Shown here piece after piece: positions 35,769 to 45,133 of a stretch of DNA of 64,000 bases. The notes under the pieces are model-generated. The model was not told the DNA's origin and did not search any database. It saw only the letters and a program-made list of their open reading frames with translations. The position numbers and the translations under genes are program-made. The stretch's first letter is position 1. Every line of letters begins with the position of its first letter. This DNA is from Acetohalobium arabaticum DSM 5501 (GTDB lineage Bacteria; Bacillota; Halanaerobiia; Halobacteroidales; Acetohalobiaceae). The stretch covers positions 1,726,043-1,790,042 of the forward strand of contig NC_014378.1 in assembly GCF_000144695.1 (NCBI RefSeq), in the 5' to 3' direction.

Positions 35769-35779
35769 ATTAGTCCCTC

Positions 35780-36127
35780 CTAATTTTCAGCACTTAAATT
35801 ATCAATAATCTGCTGTAATTTCTCTAAACTCTCATCACCAATTTCTTGAGCAATCCGGTCTACTACTTCCGTTAAATCATCAACCTGTTGCTGAATATAT
35901 TTATATCTGGCTACCAACCCTAACTTCTTTTCATAATCTTCCAGTATCTTTTCTGCCCGCTGGAGATTATCATAAACAGCCTGCCGGCTGATTTCACACT
36001 CCTCAGCCACTTCTCCTAAAGATAGATCATGATAGAAATAAAGTCTGACCATTTCCTGCTGTCTATCAGTCAACAGCTCACCATAAAAATCAAATAGAAT
36101 TCCTACTCTAACTGTACGTTCTAACAA
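35780..36127 (-). CDS. ylxM: YlxM/p13-like helix-turn-helix protein
   Basis: 115 residues. A sigma-factor-like HTH is clear: [57 protein letters not shown]. YlxM modulates SRP components in streptococci. The start is TTG, after AGGTGA. It is the first gene of the ffh-rpsP unit, just after a near-consensus promoter. Confidence 0.92.
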   Translation of the reverse strand: MLERTVRVGILFDFYGELLTDRQQEMVRLYFYHDLSLGEVAEECEISRQAVYDNLQRAEKILEDYEKKLGLVARYKYIQQQVDDLTEVVDRIAQEIGDESLEKLQQIIDNLSAEN

Positions 36128-36174
36128 CTAAATCACCTACACTACCTGTCAAGTAAAAAAACTTTACAGATGAT

Positions 36175-36203
36175 AGTATAACGTAATCCTCTTTCTTTGT
36201 CAA
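36175..36203 (-). promoter_or_regulatory. Predicted promoter of ylxM-ffh-rpsP operon
   Basis: Minus strand TTGACA, 17 bases, TATACT, about 50 bases before the ylxM TTG start and right after the ftsY stop. Strong sigma-A-like match. Confidence 0.75.
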
Positions 36204-36212
36204 GGATAATTT

Positions 36213-37322
36213 TCACTCTGCAAATAACGCATCAATGAATGCATCAGGCTCAAAGTCCTGTAGGTCTTCCACATCTTCTCCCACGCCGATTAATTTAACC
36301 GGAATCCCTAACTCTTCCTTAACAGCCAGAATAATGCCGCCCTTTGCTGTTCCATCTAACTTAGTAAGAGCAATACCATCTACATCAACAGCCTTATCAA
36401 ACATCTCAGCCTGAGAGATAGCATTCTGGCCAGTAGTTGCATCAAGTACCAATAATACTTCTACTCGAGCATCCTCAGCCTCACGGTCGATAATTCGGTG
36501 CACCTTCTTTAATTCTTCCATTAAATTATCCTGCGTATGGAGCCGGCCGGCTGTATCTACCACTAAAAGATCCTTATCCCGGGCCTTAGCTGCCTGAACA
36601 GCATCATAGGCTACAGCTGCCGAATCAGCCCCTGCTTCATGGGAAATAATATCAACTCCTACTTCAGTTCCCCAGGCCTCCAACTGCTCAATTGCTCCAG
36701 CTCTAAAGGTATCACCGGCTGCCAGCAGAACATCCTGGCTGTTCTGTTTAGCCCTGAGAGCAATCTTACCGATAGTTGTTGTTTTACCGACGCCGTTAAC
36801 TCCCACTACCATCAATATTGTTAACCGATGGTTATCATAAACGTCATCTGCACCTCTATCTAAAATATCTTCTAGCTGCTCTTTAAAGACATTATGTAAT
36901 TTAGACGGATCTTTAATTCCTTCTTCTTCAGCTATAGTCCGTAACTCATCTACTAGTCCCATCGTAGTATGGACACCAACATCAGCCTGAATTAAGATTT
37001 CTTCTAATTCTTCATAAAGTTCTTCATCAATACTACTTCGTCCGGTAAACAAATTCTGCACTTGCGAAACAAAAGAATTTCTAGTCTTCGAAAGTCCATC
37101 CTTAAGCCGAGAGAAGAACCCCCCTTCATCTTCAGTCTCACTCGTGTCTTCATCTTCTAGCTCATCAGGATTATGAGTCTCTAATCTATTAAATACACCG
37201 CCAGTATCTGTATTATTCTCTTCCTTCTCTACCTCTTCATCCTCAGCTTCTGCTTGATTCTGAGGCTGTTTTTGGTCTTCATCTTCCCCTTTTTTGCTTC
37301 TGCCGAATAACTTTTTGAACAT
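36213..37322 (-). CDS. ftsY: SRP receptor FtsY
   Basis: 369 residues. An acidic N-terminal region (~1-75, EDEDQKQPQNQAEAEDEEVEKEE) binds the membrane; the NG domain has GVNGVGKTTTIGKIALRAK, DTAGRLHTQDNLMEELKKV and TKLDGTAKGGIILAV. It docks Ffh-bound ribosomes at the membrane. Downstream of the unusual JAMM-like gene and smc, as often in Firmicutes (smc-ftsY). Confidence 0.97.
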   Translation of the reverse strand: MFKKLFGRSKKGEDEDQKQPQNQAEAEDEEVEKEENNTDTGGVFNRLETHNPDELEDEDTSETEDEGGFFSRLKDGLSKTRNSFVSQVQNLFTGRSSIDEELYEELEEILIQADVGVHTTMGLVDELRTIAEEEGIKDPSKLHNVFKEQLEDILDRGADDVYDNHRLTILMVVGVNGVGKTTTIGKIALRAKQNSQDVLLAAGDTFRAGAIEQLEAWGTEVGVDIISHEAGADSAAVAYDAVQAAKARDKDLLVVDTAGRLHTQDNLMEELKKVHRIIDREAEDARVEVLLVLDATTGQNAISQAEMFDKAVDVDGIALTKLDGTAKGGIILAVKEELGIPVKLIGVGEDVEDLQDFEPDAFIDALFAE

Positions 37323-37342
37323 AAAGCTCTCCTCCTTATCCT

Positions 37343-38476
37343 CTATTCTATTTCAATTGGTTTACATAGGTCAGTATACTCCTGGACAATACCAAATCTC
37401 CTCTTTCTAATCTCTGCTTCTTCCTCAGGTGTCTGGGCTTCATAATACTTCTGGCCTACCTTTTCAGCTTCCTCAGCTAGATCTGTTACTTCACTCTGCA
37501 TCTCAATTACAGTAGCTCCTTTTACTTCACCAGCTTTATCATGGCCAATAGCAATTACCGGACGTCCCCACATACCGGGACCAGCCATAGCATCACCGCG
37601 GTGCATTACTCCTGTACCTCCGGGATGAGTATGGACTACAACAGCATTATGCGGAACCTCTTTATTATAAGCCTGACGCAGTGAAATCCCACTAATATCA
37701 GTATATCCGCTGGCTAACAGTCGGGAAGGAATATATCCCATTCCACCGACTACTAAGTCTCCGCTTTGAACTACAGTTCCATCTTCTATCACACCCATAG
37801 CAGCAACTTCCCGTCCCTGTTCTATTGATGTGGATTTATCGACTAACTCAGCTACGAAGTCTTTATCTATAGAATCCACTTCAAGCCGCGGCAGATGCCA
37901 CTCTTCATCTGATTTAATCGAAATAGAAAATGGTCTTTCTTCTATCTCTATTACTTCCAGTTCTTCACTGATATCAAGAAAATTCAGCTTTAATTTTGAA
38001 GATTCCTTAAGTATCTCTCGCTCTTCATCCATATCTCTAGCTGCTAACTTCTTAAGTTCAATCTTTTCCGACTCAGTGGCCAGATCAAAATATTCACTTT
38101 TGGGATAAAGAATCCCTACTCCCGCTAGAGATAACTGCTTAACACCGATACTAACAACCGGTAGATTAAGAGTGTTAATTCCGCTTGTACTGGTAATTAA
38201 ACCCGTCTTTCCTGGATTAGTAGAAATTAAGACTGCATTATCCGGCAGCTGATTCACCACTTCTATTAATGACTTTCCTGCAGTTGTAACTACCTTGCTT
38301 AATAATTGGCGATAAGGCAGACCTGAAAGTCCCCCATTTACAATTTCAGACAGAGCATCTATATAACCATCCTGATTTATAAGTCCTAAAGCTCCTGCTG
38401 ACCTTCCTTGGCTTAATTCAATACTTCTGTTCACTAACTTATCTACTATACTTTTAGCTATTCCTTTAACCTGCAA
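37343..38476 (-). CDS. Duplicated JAMM-like protein between smc and ftsY, function unknown
   Basis: 377 residues, TTG start after AAAGGAGG. Residues 282-295 read [14 protein letters not shown]: two His and an Asp at exactly the spacing of the JAMM/RadC metal site (H-x-H-P-x10-D), except that the usual Ser is His292. The segment ~10-94 aligns with ~207-291 (QGR, LVxxS, VxGG, NAV and NPG/HPG steps), so the protein is an internal duplication. In the first copy the His are Ser85 and Asn87 (STNPGKTG), so that half cannot bind metal the same way. No signal peptide or membrane helix. A peptidase or isopeptidase is possible; a related name used in public annotation, peptidase S7, could not be supported by any Ser-His-Asp motif here. 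Confidence 0.7.
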   Translation of the reverse strand: MQVKGIAKSIVDKLVNRSIELSQGRSAGALGLINQDGYIDALSEIVNGGLSGLPYRQLLSKVVTTAGKSLIEVVNQLPDNAVLISTNPGKTGLITSTSGINTLNLPVVSIGVKQLSLAGVGILYPKSEYFDLATESEKIELKKLAARDMDEEREILKESSKLKLNFLDISEELEVIEIEERPFSISIKSDEEWHLPRLEVDSIDKDFVAELVDKSTSIEQGREVAAMGVIEDGTVVQSGDLVVGGMGYIPSRLLASGYTDISGISLRQAYNKEVPHNAVVVHTHPGGTGVMHRGDAMAGPGMWGRPVIAIGHDKAGEVKGATVIEMQSEVTDLAEEAEKVGQKYYEAQTPEEEAEIRKRRFGIVQEYTDLCKPIEIE

Positions 38477-38532
38477 ACTTACTCCTCCTTTAGCATTATT
38501 CTTTCCTAATTCTACCTAATTATAAGCTGTCT

Positions 38533-41500
38533 CTAACTAGCCAGTTCAGTTAACTTAAGTGATACTAACTCAGATACGCCTGACTCCTGCATTGTAACGC
38601 CATATAAAGCATCTGCTGCTTTCATTGTCCCCTTGCGGTGGGTAATAACGATGAACTGAGATAATGAGGATAGATTCTGCAGAAAATCAGTAAACCGATC
38701 TACATTGGCTTCATCTAGTGGAGCATCTATCTCATCCAGAATATAAAAAGGACTAGGCCTTACCTTCAATAAAGCAAATAATAAAGCAATAGCTGTAAGT
38801 GCCTTTTCACCACCCGACATTAAGGATAATTTCTGCAGTTTTTTACCAGGAGGTTGGGCATTAATCTCGATTCCCGTCTCCAGCAGATTATCAGGATCTT
38901 CTAACTTTAATTCAGCCTGTCCGCCGCCGAATAATTCAGTAAACACCTCTTCAAACTTCATCTTTATCTCATCAAAAGTCTCTTTAAATTTCTTCTCCAT
39001 TCTGCTCTCTATCTTATTAATGACCTCTGTAAGTGAATTGCGGGCTTCAATTAAATCAGCATGCTGTTCTTTCATAAAGCTAAACCTCTCTTTTAAGGTT
39101 TCATACTCTTCAATAGCACCTAAATTTACATGGCCTAGCTCATCAATAGCCGACTTTAATTCTTCGATTCTCTCCTCCACTACTTCATAATCTTCAATCG
39201 GCTCTCTATCATCTATCTCAGCTTCTATTTCTACTTCATAACTGTCAACTAATTTCTCTTCTATACTTTCTAACTCCATCTCCAACTGGGCTTCTTTTAC
39301 TTCATATTCATTATGTTCTGTCTGGATTTCCTCTAATTCCTTCCTAATCCCTTGTGACTTCTCTTTAATCTCTTTAATTTCAGCTGTAAGGCCTTCCTTC
39401 TTTTCTTTTAAATCAGCCAGTTTGGCTTCTAATTCTTTCTTCTGCTGCTTTAATTCATTCTGGTCTTCCCTAAAATCTATCTTCTGATCAGCTAACTTTT
39501 CCTTTCTTTTTCTTAATTCTTCAATTTCACTCTTTTTATTGCTAATTCCCGATTCAGCTTTCTGAATCTGGTCCTGTAACCGATCAGCTTCCTGTTTTAA
39601 GTTATTCTTCTCCTGTTCAATGGAAGCTATCTTAACCTTTATGTCAGTAATCTCTTCATTATACTCTTCCTTTTTAGCTTCAATTCTTTCAATTTCTTCT
39701 TCAATAGAAGTAATTATTCCTTCAATATCCTGATTACCATCAGTCAAATCAGCAAGTTGACTGCTTATATCCTCTTTTTCATTCTTTAGAGAACTTAATT
39801 CTTTATCTAGAACGTTGAGATAATTATTCAGCTGCTTCCTGTCAGTCTCTAATCGTTCAATCTCCTCTTTAAGCTGCTGATAATCTTTGCGCTTGCTGGT
39901 TAAATCCAAATCCAGTTGATGAACTGCTTCCTGTTGTTCTTCTTTCCTTTCAGTAAGCGAAACTAATCTATCTTTAACTGAAATCCCTTCTTCTTTTAAA
40001 GTCTCTAACTTCTGATTTAACCCATCTATCCTATCAGATAACTCCTCAATCTGTCGGCTGCGCCCTAATAAATCAGCATTTTTATTCTGTGAACTTCCGC
40101 CTGTCATTGAACCGCCGGGATTAACAACTTCTCCTTCTAAAGTAACTACTTTTACTCTCTGTCCCGTCTTTTTGGAAATAGTAACTGCCGCATCTATATT
40201 ATCAGCTATTATTATTCTACCTAATAAGTTTTTAACCACCGGACTGAATTTATCTTGATAATCAATCAAGTCAGCCGCTATTCCCAAAGCTCCTTTAACT
40301 TCTAGCGCTTCTTCTTCCCTCTGGCGCAGACTGCGGGGATCAACTAAATTAAGTGGCAGAAAGGTAGCCCGTCCAGCCTTCTCTCTTTTTAAATAATTAA
40401 TTGCTTCTTTAGCATCCTCTTCGGTAGCCACTACAACATTCTGGAGCCTACTTCCTAAAGCAGTCTCAATTGCTATTTCAAACTCTTTGGGCACTTCCAA
40501 TAATTCCGCTACTACTCCATATAGCTGAGCAAACTCAGGATTATCCTGATGATACTGCAAAACATTCTTAACTCCGCGATAGTATCCCTGATACTTCTGC
40601 TGCATATTCTCCAATACATCCAGTTTAGATTGGTAATTATTCCGCTTCGAGTCAAGTTGATTATATTCATCCTGCAGTTTCTGCAACCTAGTTTCTAATT
40701 CTTCCTCTTGCTCTTTCTTTGCTGTTACTGCTTCCTCTTCAGTTTCTAAATCATCCTCTATAGCTGATATTTCCGCAGTTAATTCATCCAATTCAGTCTT
40801 GGCTGCAGCAATATTTGCTTCTATCTCTGTTATCTCTTCCTGCTTTTCTTTCTTCTCTTCTTTAATATCTTTAATCTGACGTGTAAGATTTGTTACCTGA
40901 TTCTGCTTCTTATTAATACGGTTTAGATACTCCAGCTTGTCCTCCTCAGCCGAATCCTTACTTCCTTCCTTTTCCTCTAATCTATCAGTTACAGCTGCTA
41001 ACTCTTCCTCAGCCGTCTTCAACTCTTCTTGCTTTTCCTGTAATCTGTTCTCTGTTGTCTTTAATTTCTTTTGATTTTCCTTTTCAGTTCTTTTCAAATC
41101 TTTTATTTCATCTCTTAAATCTTTGATTTCATTCTCCAGTTGGTTTATTCTATAATCAGCATTATTTCTCTTTTCTTTAATAATCTCTAATTTATTGTTA
41201 ATCCGCTCAATATCGCTTTCTGTCTGATAAATCTCATCTTTATTCAGACTAATTGCTTCAATAGCCTTGTCCAATTCCAAGTTTAATTCTTCTTCTTTAG
41301 AGTCAAATTCAGCTACCTGAGCCTTAACCTGACTTATTTTATCTTCAAATCTGGTTCGAGTTTCGATTACTTCCGTTAATTCAGCTTCTATTTCGCTATA
41401 TTTATTTAATAAGAGATTTACTTCTAATCCCTTTAGTTCTTCATAATATTTTTTATACTTTCGAGCCTTCTTAGCTTCTTTTTCCAGCGGTCCTACCCGC

Positions 41501-42099
41501 TTTTCTAATTCCCCTATAATATCATTAACCCGGTTAAGATCCTGTTCTGTCTTTTCTAATTTGCGGCTAGCTTCCTTCTTCCTCTGTTTATGTTTAGTAA
41601 TTCCAGCTGCTTCTTCAAAGATTAATCGCCGCTCAGTAGCCTTGCTACTTAAAATTTCATCAACTTTACCTTGACCTATAATAGAATAAGCTTCCGTTCC
41701 TAAGCCTGTACCCATAATTAATTCTTCAATATCCTTTAGCCGACAGACAGAATTATTAATTAAGTATTCACTCTTTCCAGACCGGGTAACTCTTCTACCC
41801 AATGTTACTTCATTATAATCTATCGGCAGCTGGCCATTGCTATTATCCAAAGTCAATGTTACTTCTGCAATTCCCATCGGTTTCCGCTGACTGCTGCCGG
41901 CAAAGATAACATCTTCCATCTTACTACCGCGCAGTGACTTAGCACTCTGTTCTCCTAATACCCATCTAATAGCATCAGCAATATTGCTTTTACCGCTGCC
42001 GTTAGGACCTAAAACAGCCGTGATATTCGGTTCAAACTCCACCTTTACCTCTTCAGCAAAGGACTTAAAACCATGCATCTCGATCTTCTTTAAATGCAA
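38533..42099 (-). CDS. smc: Chromosome segregation protein SMC
   Basis: About 1188 residues. N-terminal Walker A GPNGSGKSNIADAIRWVLGEQS, long coiled coils (~170-500 and ~670-1000), a hinge around 520-640 with FLPLNLVDPRSL and VVNPGGSMTGGS, and the C-terminal signature LSLMSGGEKALTAIALLFAL with Walker B FYILDEIDAPLDEANVDRF. It compacts and resolves chromosomes with ScpA/ScpB (51.2-52.5 kb). The TTG at 42099 is eight bases after GGGAGG; earlier in-frame codons lie inside that site. Confidence 0.97.
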   Translation of the reverse strand: MHLKKIEMHGFKSFAEEVKVEFEPNITAVLGPNGSGKSNIADAIRWVLGEQSAKSLRGSKMEDVIFAGSSQRKPMGIAEVTLTLDNSNGQLPIDYNEVTLGRRVTRSGKSEYLINNSVCRLKDIEELIMGTGLGTEAYSIIGQGKVDEILSSKATERRLIFEEAAGITKHKQRKKEASRKLEKTEQDLNRVNDIIGELEKRVGPLEKEAKKARKYKKYYEELKGLEVNLLLNKYSEIEAELTEVIETRTRFEDKISQVKAQVAEFDSKEEELNLELDKAIEAISLNKDEIYQTESDIERINNKLEIIKEKRNNADYRINQLENEIKDLRDEIKDLKRTEKENQKKLKTTENRLQEKQEELKTAEEELAAVTDRLEEKEGSKDSAEEDKLEYLNRINKKQNQVTNLTRQIKDIKEEKKEKQEEITEIEANIAAAKTELDELTAEISAIEDDLETEEEAVTAKKEQEEELETRLQKLQDEYNQLDSKRNNYQSKLDVLENMQQKYQGYYRGVKNVLQYHQDNPEFAQLYGVVAELLEVPKEFEIAIETALGSRLQNVVVATEEDAKEAINYLKREKAGRATFLPLNLVDPRSLRQREEEALEVKGALGIAADLIDYQDKFSPVVKNLLGRIIIADNIDAAVTISKKTGQRVKVVTLEGEVVNPGGSMTGGSSQNKNADLLGRSRQIEELSDRIDGLNQKLETLKEEGISVKDRLVSLTERKEEQQEAVHQLDLDLTSKRKDYQQLKEEIERLETDRKQLNNYLNVLDKELSSLKNEKEDISSQLADLTDGNQDIEGIITSIEEEIERIEAKKEEYNEEITDIKVKIASIEQEKNNLKQEADRLQDQIQKAESGISNKKSEIEELRKRKEKLADQKIDFREDQNELKQQKKELEAKLADLKEKKEGLTAEIKEIKEKSQGIRKELEEIQTEHNEYEVKEAQLEMELESIEEKLVDSYEVEIEAEIDDREPIEDYEVVEERIEELKSAIDELGHVNLGAIEEYETLKERFSFMKEQHADLIEARNSLTEVINKIESRMEKKFKETFDEIKMKFEEVFTELFGGGQAELKLEDPDNLLETGIEINAQPPGKKLQKLSLMSGGEKALTAIALLFALLKVRPSPFYILDEIDAPLDEANVDRFTDFLQNLSSLSQFIVITHRKGTMKAADALYGVTMQESGVSELVSLKLTELAS

Positions 42100-42201
42100 A
42101 ACCAAAACCTCCCTGCCAACTAACAACTCAAATTACATTACACTGAATATTATTGTATCATAGATTTATCCAAAAAGAAATGCTACTATTTAAATAAGCA
42201 A

Positions 42202-42249
42202 AGCCTACCTATTATTTATATAGATATCTATATAAATAATAGGTAGGCT
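42202..42249. terminator. 48-bp perfect palindrome between spoVS and smc
   Basis: AGCCTACCTATTATTTATATAGAT followed with no spacer by its exact complement. On the minus strand it lies ~40 bases after the spoVS stop and is followed by TTTGCTTATTT. As RNA it would form a very long stem and probably terminates spoVS transcription; the perfect symmetry and AT-rich centre are unusual. Confidence 0.8.
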
Positions 42250-42286
42250 ATTAAAAGCTTTAAAATTCAATCCTAGTCTTCAAACT

Positions 42287-42547
42287 CTATCTTGGCTCTA
42301 CTATAAATTTAATCGCCGTCCGCTCTTCGCCATCGATCTCTATCTCAGCAAATGCCGGAATAGATACCAGATCTACTCCACTAGGTGCTACAAATCCTCG
42401 TGCAATAGCAATTGCTTTAACCGCCTGATTAACTGCTCCTGCTCCTATAGCCTGAAGTTCAGCCTTACCTTCGTCTCTTAAAACTGCTGCTAGTGCCCCA
42501 GCAACTGATTTAGGTTTTGAATCGGATGCTATCTTTAATACTTCCAT
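42287..42547 (-). CDS. spoVS: Stage V sporulation protein S
   Basis: 86 residues almost identical to the strongly conserved SpoVS: MEVLKIASDSKPKSVAGALAAVLRDEGKAELQAIGAGAVNQAVKAIAIARGFVAPSGVDLV (given by its landmarks KPKSVAGAL, GAGAVNQAVKAIAIARG). It acts in spore coat/dehydration stages in Bacillus; also found in some non-sporulators. A consensus sigma-H promoter lies upstream (42629-42657). A long palindrome ends the unit. Confidence 0.97.
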   Translation of the reverse strand: MEVLKIASDSKPKSVAGALAAVLRDEGKAELQAIGAGAVNQAVKAIAIARGFVAPSGVDLVSIPAFAEIEIDGEERTAIKFIVEPR

Positions 42548-42628
42548 ATTTTCTCCTCCTTTATCTTTTTGATTTGAATTAGATTTTAGTTATCCTATAT
42601 TATATGTATAATAATTCCGGCACTTATA

Positions 42629-42657
42629 ATATTCATCAAAAGTAAAAAAAATCCTTC
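42629..42657 (-). promoter_or_regulatory. Sigma-H promoter of spoVS
   Basis: On the minus strand GAAGGATTT, 11 bases, GATGAATAT. This fits the sigma-H consensus (RnAGGAWWW, 11-12 bases, RnnGAATWW) at every position. It lies ~85 bases before spoVS, whose Bacillus ortholog is also sigma-H dependent (established knowledge). Confidence 0.75.
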
Positions 42658-42694
42658 TTTAGCAACGTTTTTTATTTAAAATAATATTTATGCA

Positions 42695-43720
42695 TTAAAT
42701 TATCTGTTTTCTTTCAGCAATCAGGATCTCTCTATAGTCTAAATCATTATCCACTTCTACTTCTATTTTAATTCCATACTCTTCCTGTAAAGCCTTAAGA
42801 TTATTATTCTTCTGTCCTCTCAATACTGAATTGAATCTAGAATTTACTCTAAAAGTTAACTGAGGCTCATCTACTTTAGCACCTAAATAAGCCTTAATCC
42901 TATCCAGTACCAAATTTGATTCAACTAATTGCCTAAAAGCCGGATGGAAAGGTCCGGCTATCACTGCCTCTTTATTGACACCAGAAGAAGGCTGCAGACC
43001 GATTCTGACTACAGGAATTCCCCTGCTCCTAAATAATTTCAACTCCTCTTTACAGATTTCTACTGCTTCCTGTAAAGTTAAAGGAGTAAATTCACCTTCA
43101 GAATATGACTCAGCTAATTTAGTCCCGCCAATTACTAATGTAGGATAGATTCTAACCAAATCAGGTGTTAAACCAATAGCCTGTTGGACACTATAGAACA
43201 TACTTTCCTGAGTTGATTTAGGCAGTCCAGGCATTAATTGGATTCCAAGCTCAAAGCCAAACTTTTTAATCAACCGGCTTGCCTTGAATACATCTTCTGG
43301 CGTATGGCCCCGGCAGGAAGCCTGCAGAACCTTATCAGCCAGTGATTGAACTCCTAGTTCTATTATCTGCACATTATATTTAGCTAAATTATTTAGAATT
43401 TCCCGATCAATATAATCCGGTCGGGTAGAAAGACGCAGATTATCAACTATACCTTCTTGGCAGTATTTATAGGCTACTTCCAGTAATTGAGTCTGCTCCT
43501 TAATTTCTAATCCGGTAAAGCTGCCGCCGTAGAAGGCAATTTCTATTTTACTATTCTCCTTATTCATAGTGCTTAAGTATTCTTCAATTATTCTTGCTGC
43601 CTTCTTAGGAGTCATATCTTCTTGGAAACCAGTAATCTCCCGCTGATTACAGAAAACACAGTCATGGGGACAGCCTTGATGGGGCACAAAGATAGGAATT
43701 ATATAATGTCTCTTCTTCAT
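42695..43720 (-). CDS. Radical SAM protein, Elp3-like, upstream of smc
   Basis: 341 residues. A CxxxCxxC cluster in VPHQGCPHDCVFCNQREITG binds the radical-SAM [4Fe-4S]; the fold continues with EIAFYGGSFTGL, LRLSTRPDYID, QIIELGVQS and QLMPGLPKST. This matches the Elp3-like/HemN-type radical SAM family frequently encoded just before smc in Firmicutes; substrate unknown. No acetyltransferase domain (as in true Elp3). ATG with a GAAGGGG-like site. Confidence 0.88.
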   Translation of the reverse strand: MKKRHYIIPIFVPHQGCPHDCVFCNQREITGFQEDMTPKKAARIIEEYLSTMNKENSKIEIAFYGGSFTGLEIKEQTQLLEVAYKYCQEGIVDNLRLSTRPDYIDREILNNLAKYNVQIIELGVQSLADKVLQASCRGHTPEDVFKASRLIKKFGFELGIQLMPGLPKSTQESMFYSVQQAIGLTPDLVRIYPTLVIGGTKLAESYSEGEFTPLTLQEAVEICKEELKLFRSRGIPVVRIGLQPSSGVNKEAVIAGPFHPAFRQLVESNLVLDRIKAYLGAKVDEPQLTFRVNSRFNSVLRGQKNNNLKALQEEYGIKIEVEVDNDLDYREILIAERKQII

Positions 43721-43735
43721 TACTCCAGCCCCTTT

Positions 43736-44470
43736 CTAATTTTCTGCTGCAGTTACTCTATCTTCGACTGCTTTTAATTCTTTTATCTCTGAATTGGTTA
43801 GGTGTCTATATTCTCCAGGTGATAATCCGGTTAAATCCAATGGACCAAATTTAATCCGCTTCAACTCTTCTACCGGATGACCTACTGACTTTAACATTCT
43901 CTTCACCTGATGCTTTCTACCTTCATGAATCGTCAGTGAAACAACTGCTCTCTCGGCTAACTCAGCTACTAATTTTGCCTCTGCTGGAGCAGTCCAGCCG
44001 TCCTTTAGCTTTATTCCTTTCTCTAAAGCCTCTATTTTACTCTGATTAGGAACTCCTTTTACTGTAGCCATATAAGTTTTATCAATTCCATGGCTAGGAT
44101 GGGTTAGAGCATAAGTTAAATCTCCATCATTAGTAAGCAGTAATAATCCTTCCGTATCTTTATCCAGTCTACCAACAGGATGGACAGCTTGGCTTACATC
44201 TTGGATTAAATCAATGACTGTCCTACGATTATGAGGATCATCAACAGTAGTTATATAGCCTTGGGGTTTATTCAACAGCAGATATACTAACTTCTCCCGC
44301 TTTATTTGTTGACCATCAACCTTGATAGTATCCTGCTCAGGATCAACCTTCGTACCTAACTCAGTAACCACTTCTCCATTAACTTCAACTCGACCAGCAG
44401 TAATGATATCTTCACTCTTTCTTCTAGAAGCTACTCCTGCTTGCGACATTACTTTCTGTAACCGTTCCAT
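43736..44470 (-). CDS. rluB: Ribosomal large subunit pseudouridine synthase B
   Basis: About 244 residues. S4-like RNA-binding domain (ERLQKVMSQAGVASRRKSEDIITAGRVEVNGEVV) and the RsuA/RluB catalytic region with HPVGRLDKDTEGLLLLTNDGDLTYALTHPSHG (active Asp in RLDKDTEG). Makes pseudouridine in 23S rRNA (RluB/RsuA assignment by position near scpB/dacF). ATG 44470 follows TGGAG; a GTG three codons upstream abuts it. Confidence 0.92.
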   Translation of the reverse strand: MERLQKVMSQAGVASRRKSEDIITAGRVEVNGEVVTELGTKVDPEQDTIKVDGQQIKREKLVYLLLNKPQGYITTVDDPHNRRTVIDLIQDVSQAVHPVGRLDKDTEGLLLLTNDGDLTYALTHPSHGIDKTYMATVKGVPNQSKIEALEKGIKLKDGWTAPAEAKLVAELAERAVVSLTIHEGRKHQVKRMLKSVGHPVEELKRIKFGPLDLTGLSPGEYRHLTNSEIKELKAVEDRVTAAEN

Positions 44471-44479
44471 ATTTATCAC

Positions 44480-44649
44480 TCCAGTCTTTAATTATTGATT
44501 CATCTCCTATTCTATTTCCTTAATAATTTTAAAATCCCTTTCTTTAATCAATACTAACTACTGTACAGACTCATTAAAGTCATTTTTAAGAACATAATAG
44601 ACTATCAACTACTCTTCTGTGAATTTAAATCTACTACTTTTAAAAAATA
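44480..44649. other. Non-coding stretch upstream of rluB
   Basis: AT-rich upstream region of rluB with no recognisable gene, RNA or convincing promoter. It runs into long repeat copy B. Together with copy B it makes the 654-base gap between rluB and dacF. Confidence 0.6.
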
Positions 44650-45115
44650 TTGATATATTGTGTCACTTTAATGATATTGCAGATTATAGTCAACAAATCT
44701 CTTACGCTTGCCATTCGTTCGACGTCCTGTCTCACTCACTCTCAAAAACTGGTCCTCCGCCGTCCATAGCTCCGGACCAGTTTTAAGAGTCGCTCCAGAG
44801 AAATGTTGACTATTTGTAATAGATATATCGCTATGGCTATCACCAATGAAAGTTGCTGTAAGCACATATTGACTATTTGCGGTATTACAGCACAGAAATT
44901 TCATTGATCTGGTTTTAAACGCTTCCTCAGATAATTTTGCATAATTAGTTGATATCTTGCAACAAGCGACTTTAAAGCAGCCCTAAAAAGAAGGTAAGTA
45001 TCATATAAAGTAGGATCTTTAAACCGTAGCTATAAAGTTAATTTATTACTAATTGATTGAGCTGATTTTCGGAGCGTTTGCAAGATATCAACTCTAAACT
45101 GCAACAATATATCAA
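44650..45115. repeat. Long structured repeat, copy B (466 bp)
   Basis: Same element as copy A: ends TTGATATATTG..CAATATATCAA. Inner stem is AACTGGTCC / GGACCAGTT; the flanking stem TAGTCAACA / TGTTGACTA; then a CAATGAAA..TTTCATTG hairpin and the 146-bp module with GTTGATATCTTGCAACAAGCG and GCGTTTGCAAGATATCAAC. Every stem is kept despite base changes relative to copy A. A 78-codon frame on the minus strand at 44668-44904 has no ribosome site and is not conserved. Confidence 0.9.
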
Positions 45116-45133
45116 TTTAATTTTATGATAAAA

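Noticed and set aside
44668..44904. 78-codon minus-strand reading frame in repeat copy B
   Set aside because: No ribosome site, no similarity to known proteins, and the frame is not kept in copies A and C; it is a by-product of the repeat.
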